A stretch of DNA of 51,882 nucleotides, taken from NCBI RefSeq assembly GCF_009765735.1, contig NZ_LMUW01000035.1, forward strand, positions 38,687 to 90,568, in the 5' to 3' direction. Shown piece after piece: positions 47,800 through 51,882 of the stretch. A program made the translations under genes and the position numbers. The notes under the pieces are model-generated. The model had not been told where the DNA came from. It saw nothing but the letters and a program-made list of their open reading frames with translations, and made no database searches. Numbering within the stretch: the stretch's first letter is position 1; every line of letters starts with the position of its first letter. This DNA is from Xenophilus sp. L33 (GTDB lineage Bacteria > Pseudomonadota > Gammaproteobacteria > Burkholderiales > Burkholderiaceae_C).

Positions 47800-48078
47800 T
47801 CAGGAACGCAAGTTGCCACGCGGGCGTCGGCAATTCCAAAGGTAAATGGCGACCCAGCAAATAAAAGTGACTGGTGGTAGAACAATGGCGATGCCGAGCC
47901 AAGAAAGTGCGTCTGCGGACTGCTCTTGATTCTCTGCGCCATAGAGTTCGAGCGCGAAATTCATCATGTCGTCGGTGATGGGCAGCCAAATGATCAGTTG
48001 CATCCACAAGCGCACGAGACACGCGGAAATTAGCAAGACGATGACCGCGAAGAACGAAGCGCCAACGAGTTTTTTCAT
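47800..48078 (-). CDS. small membrane protein, candidate immunity partner of the DUF2778 protein
   Basis: A 92-residue protein with two hydrophobic segments (about 5-32 and 60-82) around a polar loop (TDDMMNFALELYGAENQEQSADAL) that would lie in the periplasm. LLISAC near residues 15-20 could also be read as a lipobox. A basic C-terminus (CRRPRGNLRS) fits a cytoplasmic tail. Its ATG overlaps the stop of the DUF2778 gene (ATGA). Tight coupling to a periplasm-acting toxin gene and an envelope location suggest an immunity protein; no recognised family supports this directly. Confidence 0.65.
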   Translation of the reverse strand: MKKLVGASFFAVIVLLISACLVRLWMQLIIWLPITDDMMNFALELYGAENQEQSADALSWLGIAIVLPPVTFICWVAIYLWNCRRPRGNLRS

Positions 48079-48530
48079 TTGACGATCACGGTTCCGTAAG
48101 CCTGATGCTCGGTTCCAGGCACTTGTATCTTCATGGAAGATAGCAAATGATTTCTGAGCCGAAGGAATTCGGCTCGTCCCTCCAAGGTGATGCAGCCCTC
48201 GCTGATCCCATGCGGGCCCCTTGGGTGCAGGCGAAAGTTTCCGCGCTCTACCGCTGCGCAAAAAGTAAAGTCGTCGATTCTTCCGTCGTCGGCAAAGAGC
48301 GCGAACCACTCATTTTTGCCTCTCAGGGTGTCAAGAATGGGGCCAAGTCGACCTCCTGTGGGACGGTCGACGATAAAGTATCGACCCATCGGGATCGGTC
48401 CTTTCGTTTTGACGCATTGGTGCGCTGGCTTGTTTCTGTAAGCGCCTTGGCCCGAAAATGCTCGATATTGAATGGACCCCGATGTGAGATTTGAAAATTC
48501 TTGTCCATTTAACGTGAAGGTGAAATTCAT
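48075..48530 (-). CDS. DUF2778 (Tlde1-like) L,D-transpeptidase-fold protein, candidate toxin
   Basis: A 151-residue protein whose C-terminal half carries the DUF2778 catalytic pattern FRLHPRGPHGISEGCITL, with H102/H107, S110 and catalytic C113; GPIPMGRYFIVDRPTGG is the preceding strand region. Salmonella Tlde1, a type VI effector that attacks peptidoglycan tetrapeptides and exchanges D-amino acids, belongs to this family. There is no signal peptide, consistent with delivery by a secretion system. No type VI genes are in the window. Base composition is far lower in GC than the surroundings (22 GC of 60 at 48481-48540), suggesting recent acquisition. Confidence 0.8.
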   Translation of the reverse strand: MNFTFTLNGQEFSNLTSGSIQYRAFSGQGAYRNKPAHQCVKTKGPIPMGRYFIVDRPTGGRLGPILDTLRGKNEWFALFADDGRIDDFTFCAAVERGNFRLHPRGPHGISEGCITLEGRAEFLRLRNHLLSSMKIQVPGTEHQAYGTVIVK

Positions 48531-48807
48531 CTTGCCAAGCCTGGTTTTGCAACAAGAAGATGATGCCCGAAGGATGGCGAGAAAGAGGATTCTTCTTTTA
48601 GTCTAGGAAATTTCCTTAATTGAATTGACCTAAATGCAAATGCCTGACCAGAAGCGCTTGCAGTTTTAAGCCTCGCAACGCGGTCAAGTGATGCAGGGCG
48701 ATGCATACGCCAACCGGTTGCGACACAAGCAGGAACGACTGCCTGATGTCGACGGCTCTGGTCGCAATGACCATGTCGCAGGCATCACCGAGACCCTCCG
48801 CATCCTC
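48531..48807. other. low-GC gap upstream of the toxin gene
   Basis: About 280 bases without a convincing gene (24 GC of 60 at 48601-48660). It must hold the promoter of the toxin/immunity pair on the minus strand and the upstream promoter region of metH part 2 on the plus strand. Composition rises to local average near 48780. I see no insertion sequence, tRNA end or direct repeat in it. Confidence 0.5.
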
Positions 48808-48813
48808 TAAAAT
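48808..48813 (+). promoter_or_regulatory. -10 element of metH part 2
   Basis: TAAAAT placed so that transcription would start at about 48820, right at the first base-paired stem of the riboswitch. No good -35 box is seen. Confidence 0.5.
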
Positions 48814-48820
48814 CGCGCGC

Positions 48821-48923
48821 TTCCAAGGAGCGTTGCAGCGCGTTGGTCTTGCACTGAGCGAGGCGTGACGTGTCAGGCTTGGGAGACGCTGGCGTGCTGC
48901 CGCGCGCAACTGCAACGACGCTC
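48821..48923 (+). promoter_or_regulatory. S-adenosylhomocysteine (SAH) riboswitch
   Basis: The leader of metH part 2 matches the SAH riboswitch layout. A P1 stem is formed by TTCCAAG (48821-48827) and CTTGGGA (48878-48884). GGAGCGTTGCA follows the 5' strand, as in the family consensus. The pseudoknot pairs GAGCG (48828-48832) with CGCTC (48919-48923) inside the terminal CAACGACGCTCGCC block. SAH accumulation would raise expression of methyl-cycle genes. The start codon is 28 bases beyond. Called by eye from conserved elements, without a covariance search. Confidence 0.82.
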
Positions 48924-48951
48924 GCCTGAACCGTGTTCCTGCAGGTGAGCC

Positions 48952-51708
<2,757 letters not shown>

Positions 51709-51727
51709 CCGGGTCGAGGGAGCGCGT

Positions 51728-51882
51728 ATCCAGAAGCTGACTTTCGCCGTCGCCCACTACGCGGCGCTGGCGCTTCTCGCGGTCGCCTGCTGGGGCCTCG
51801 GCCGCGCGCTGCTGTCGCGCGTCGGCGCGCCGGCGCGGCGCGACCTCGGCCTCGAGCCGGCGCTGGCGATGGCCGCCGGCCT
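51728..51882 (+). CDS. start of a membrane-protein gene, cut by the window end
   Basis: An open frame continues to the window edge, reading QKLTFAVAHYAALALLAVACWGLGRALLSRVG and onward, with one clear hydrophobic segment near its start. GAGGGAG (51716-51722) would be a fair ribosome-binding site, but the codon at the right distance is ATC (51728), not ATG, GTG or TTG. A CTG at 51734 is the next option. Either a rare start, a base error or an upstream GTC-type start must be assumed. Only 51 residues are seen, so no family is assigned. Confidence 0.4.
   Translation, partial: MQKLTFAVAHYAALALLAVACWGLGRALLSRVGAPARRDLGLEPALAMAAG

Noticed and set aside
48147..48494. A 115-residue plus-strand open frame over the toxin gene
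   Set aside because: Opposite to the DUF2778 gene, which has an intact catalytic motif; no ribosome-binding site or motif.
47729..48951. Insertion sequence or prophage remnant around the low-GC islet
   Set aside because: No transposase, integrase, terminal inverted repeats or tRNA end seen; only base composition marks it as foreign.

Overview
The window is high-GC, densely coded chromosomal DNA. It resembles a Burkholderiales betaproteobacterium, most like Comamonadaceae/Variovorax. The reasons are a methionine synthase split into two genes, an SAH riboswitch before the second, a five-step hut pathway ending in formylglutamate hydrolysis, GTP-dependent PEP carboxykinase, many LysR regulators and CaiB/acyl-CoA dehydrogenase pairs. 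This assignment is inference; there is no rRNA or tRNA to test it.

Layout. 1-6.1 kb (minus strand): glutaminase, EamA transporter, BON-domain protein, flavin reductase, nucleoside-recognition membrane protein, metallophosphoesterase and a LysR regulator, several joined by ATGA overlaps. 6.2-10.1 kb: a small membrane protein, a bidirectional terminator, pckG, a 50-residue membrane peptide and threonine ammonia-lyase. 10.2-13.7 kb: a tandem AAA+ ATPase followed at once by a lipoprotein nucleoside hydrolase. 13.7-19.1 kb: RecQ, then an acyl-CoA dehydrogenase/CoA-transferase pair divergent from a LysR gene.

19.1-34.3 kb (plus strand): a large histidine-utilisation operon: NitT/TauT-type ABC transporter, hutC, hutH, an NCS1 permease broken by a frameshift, hutU, hutD, hutI, hutF, hutG, then an FAD-linked 2-hydroxyacid dehydrogenase and a HisC-type aminotransferase. 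HutC-like operators precede the ABC genes and hutH. Histidine would go to urocanate, imidazolonepropionate, formiminoglutamate, formylglutamate and glutamate plus formate. The last two genes may feed imidazole-lactate or related 2-hydroxy/2-oxo acids into the route.

34.4-51.9 kb: the N-terminal (homocysteine) half of methionine synthase starts this part, and the folate/B12/activation half lies 13.5 kb further on behind an SAH riboswitch. Between them are an SH3-domain Gly/Pro/His-rich secreted protein and a catabolic block (36.3-46.3 kb). The block holds two paralogous GntR/UTRA regulators, an MFS importer, an MmgE/PrpD protein, a TauD-type dioxygenase, a PrpF-type isomerase, LeuC/LeuD-type hydro-lyase subunits and a PrpB/dimethylmalate-lyase-type lyase. 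The gene set parallels both the methylcitrate module and the methylitaconate-dimethylmaleate-dimethylmalate route, and is the best candidate here for an undescribed pathway. Next come a LysR/PACE efflux pair and a low-GC islet with a DUF2778 (Tlde1-like) L,D-transpeptidase-fold toxin and a small membrane protein that could be its immunity partner. The window ends just inside a membrane-protein gene.
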